From positions 18,990,001-19,054,000 of the forward strand of contig NW_027480422.1 in NCBI RefSeq assembly GCF_051401765.1: a stretch of 64,000 nucleotides of DNA, read 5' to 3'. This DNA is from Calliopsis andreniformis (lineage: Eukaryota > Arthropoda > Insecta > Hymenoptera > Andrenidae). Positions 62,567 to 64,000 of this stretch are shown piece after piece. Position 1 is the stretch's first letter; the number at the start of each line of letters is the position of its first letter. A program made the position numbers and the translations under genes. The notes under the pieces were generated by a model. That model worked only from the letters and a program-made list of their open reading frames with translations. It searched no databases and had not been told where the DNA came from.

Positions 62567-63510
62567 TGCAATTATTCCTGTTACACGATGGAAAAACTGT
62601 TGCATCTTTATTGTATTTTATGATTCTGGCGTTAAATTCTATGTCCCTAACTATGCGATCTGGTGGAGCAACGCCCTACAGTTAAGCCTAGGTTGCCCAG
62701 AGCGTAGAAATGGCCTTTACTTTCACACTGATTGCAAATATACATTATATACGATGAAAAAACTGTTGTATCTATTTTGCATTTTATGCTTCTGGCGCCG
62801 ACTTCTTAGGTCCTAACTGTTGGATCTGGTGGAGCAACGCCCTGGGGTGAAGCCCAGGTTGCGCGGAACGTAGAAAAGATCATAACTTTCACACTGGTTT
62901 CAATTATTCGTTTTATACAATGGAAAAACTGTTGTACTTAGGTTGTATTTTATTCTTCTGGCGTTGAATTCTAACTCCCTAGCTGTTCGATCTGGTGGAG
63001 CAACGCCCTAGAGTGAAGCCAAGGTTACCCGGAACGTAGAAATGACCAGTACTTTCTCACTCGTTGCAGTTATTCCTGTTATACGATTGAAAGGCTGTTG
63101 CATTTTTATTGTATTTTATGCTTCTGGCGTTGAATTCAAAGTCCCTAACTACTCAATCTGGTGGAACATGCCCTAGAGTTAAGCCTAGGATGCCCGGAAA
63201 GTAGAAATGACCATAACTTTCACACTGTTTGCAATCAATCATTTTATACGATGGAAATGCTGTTGTATTTATATTGTATTTTATGCTTCTGGAGTTAACT
63301 TCTAAGGCCGTAACTATTCGATGTGATGGAGCAACGCCCAAGAGTGAAGCCTAGGTGGACCGGAACGTAGAAATGACCAGTACTTTCACACTGGTTGCAG
63401 TTATTCCTGTTATTCGACGGAAAAAATTTTGCATTTTTATTGTATATTATGTTTTTTGCGTTGAATTCGAAGTCCCTAACTATGCGATCTGGTGCAGCAA
63501 CGCCCTACAG
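62567..63510 (+). repeat. Block kappa copy 2 joined to block theta copy 2
   Basis: It matches kappa copy 1 (58910-59600) up to about 63250 and theta copy 1 (56225-56700) from about 63035 to 63510. The two older blocks are thus joined here as a mosaic. Satellite continues from 63510 to the window end without a gene. Confidence 0.75.
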
Positions 63511-64000
63511 TTAAGCCTATGCTGCCCGGAACGTGGAAGTGACCATTACCTTCAAACTGTTTGCGATTATTCATTTAATACGATGGAAAAGCTGTTGCAT
63601 TTTTATTGTATTTTATGCTTCTGGCGTTGTATTCAAAGTCCCTAACTATTCGATCTGGTGGAGCAACGCCCTGGAGTTAAGCCAAGGTTGCCCGGAACGT
63701 AGAAATTGCCATAACTTTTACACTGGTTGCAATTATTCGTTCTATGCAATGGAAAAACTGTTCTATTTATTTTGTATTTCATGCTTCGGGCGTTAACTTC
63801 TAAGGCCCTAACTATTCGATGTGGTGGAGCAACGCCCAAGAGTGAAGCCTAGGTGGACCGGAACGTAGAAATGCCCATAACTTTCACACCGGTTGCAATT
63901 ATTCGTTTTATATGAAGGAAAAACTGTTGTATTTGTTTTGTATTTTATGCCTCTGGCGTTGACTTCTTAGGCCCTAACAATTCGATCTGGTGGGACGACG

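Larger units (their letters stand above)
20799..64000 (+). repeat. 166-bp satellite array, right part
   Basis: The same satellite as on the left resumes directly after the retrotransposon's target-site duplication, at the monomer position where the left part was interrupted (T/A-rich stretch, TTATTGTACTTTATGCTTC). It then continues without a break to the window end, always in the same orientation. I see no gene, RNA gene or second mobile element in these 43 kb. Monomer lengths stay close to 166 bp with small indels. Monomer types change along the array: 21-38 kb is dominated by one family of blocks, while 41-64 kb shows a different family, rich in CTACAGTTAAGCCTAGG and CTGTTTGCAAATATACATTATATACG variants. 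Confidence 0.97.

Overview
The window is almost entirely one tandem satellite DNA with a single LTR retrotransposon inserted in it. It contains no cellular gene, tRNA, rRNA, CRISPR array or bacterial-type operon that I can support. This points to a eukaryotic pericentromeric, centromeric or other heterochromatic locus. An arthropod, probably an insect, is the most likely host. That host call is inference: it rests on the Ty3/gypsy-type element, whose primer binding site resembles the complement of an insect tRNA-Leu 3' end as I remember it.

Layout. (1) 1-15739: head-to-tail satellite with a monomer of about 166 bp, all copies in the same orientation. (2) 15740-20794: a 5,055-bp Ty3/gypsy-type retrotransposon on the + strand. 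It has two 536-bp LTRs with no difference I could find by eye, a TGTAGG...CCTACA terminal inverted repeat, and a GATT target-site duplication. (3) 20799-64000: the same satellite resumes at the same monomer position and runs to the end of the window. By arithmetic the two stretches hold about 355 monomers.

Satellite organisation. Diverged 166-bp monomers are arranged in nested, imperfect higher-order blocks. Repeat distances seen are about 3.98 kb (24 monomers), 3.32 kb (20), 6.47/5.80 kb (39/35), 1.99 kb (12), 1.66 kb (10), 3.49 kb (21), 2.65 kb (16), 6.81 kb (41), 3.66 kb (22) and 11.45-11.78 kb (69-71). Each monomer carries an imperfect dyad, and many carry a partial CENP-B-box-like 17-mer. 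Several recombination scars can be read at base level: a 4-monomer deletion crossover near 30.73-30.77 kb and a short template-switch-like patch at 60.88 kb.

Retrotransposon. Order is 5' LTR, offset tRNA-Leu-like primer site, leader, Gag (N-terminal SAP-like domain, coiled coil, retrotransposon Gag region), in-frame TGA, then two zinc knuckles, aspartic protease, reverse transcriptase, RNase H and the integrase zinc domain. The frame then ends where the integrase catalytic core should begin. A short 3' leader with a small perfect inverted repeat and the 3' LTR follow. Indistinguishable LTRs mean the insertion is young, yet the copy lacks the integrase core and has an in-frame stop. It is therefore probably a non-autonomous copy mobilised in trans, or one damaged very recently.
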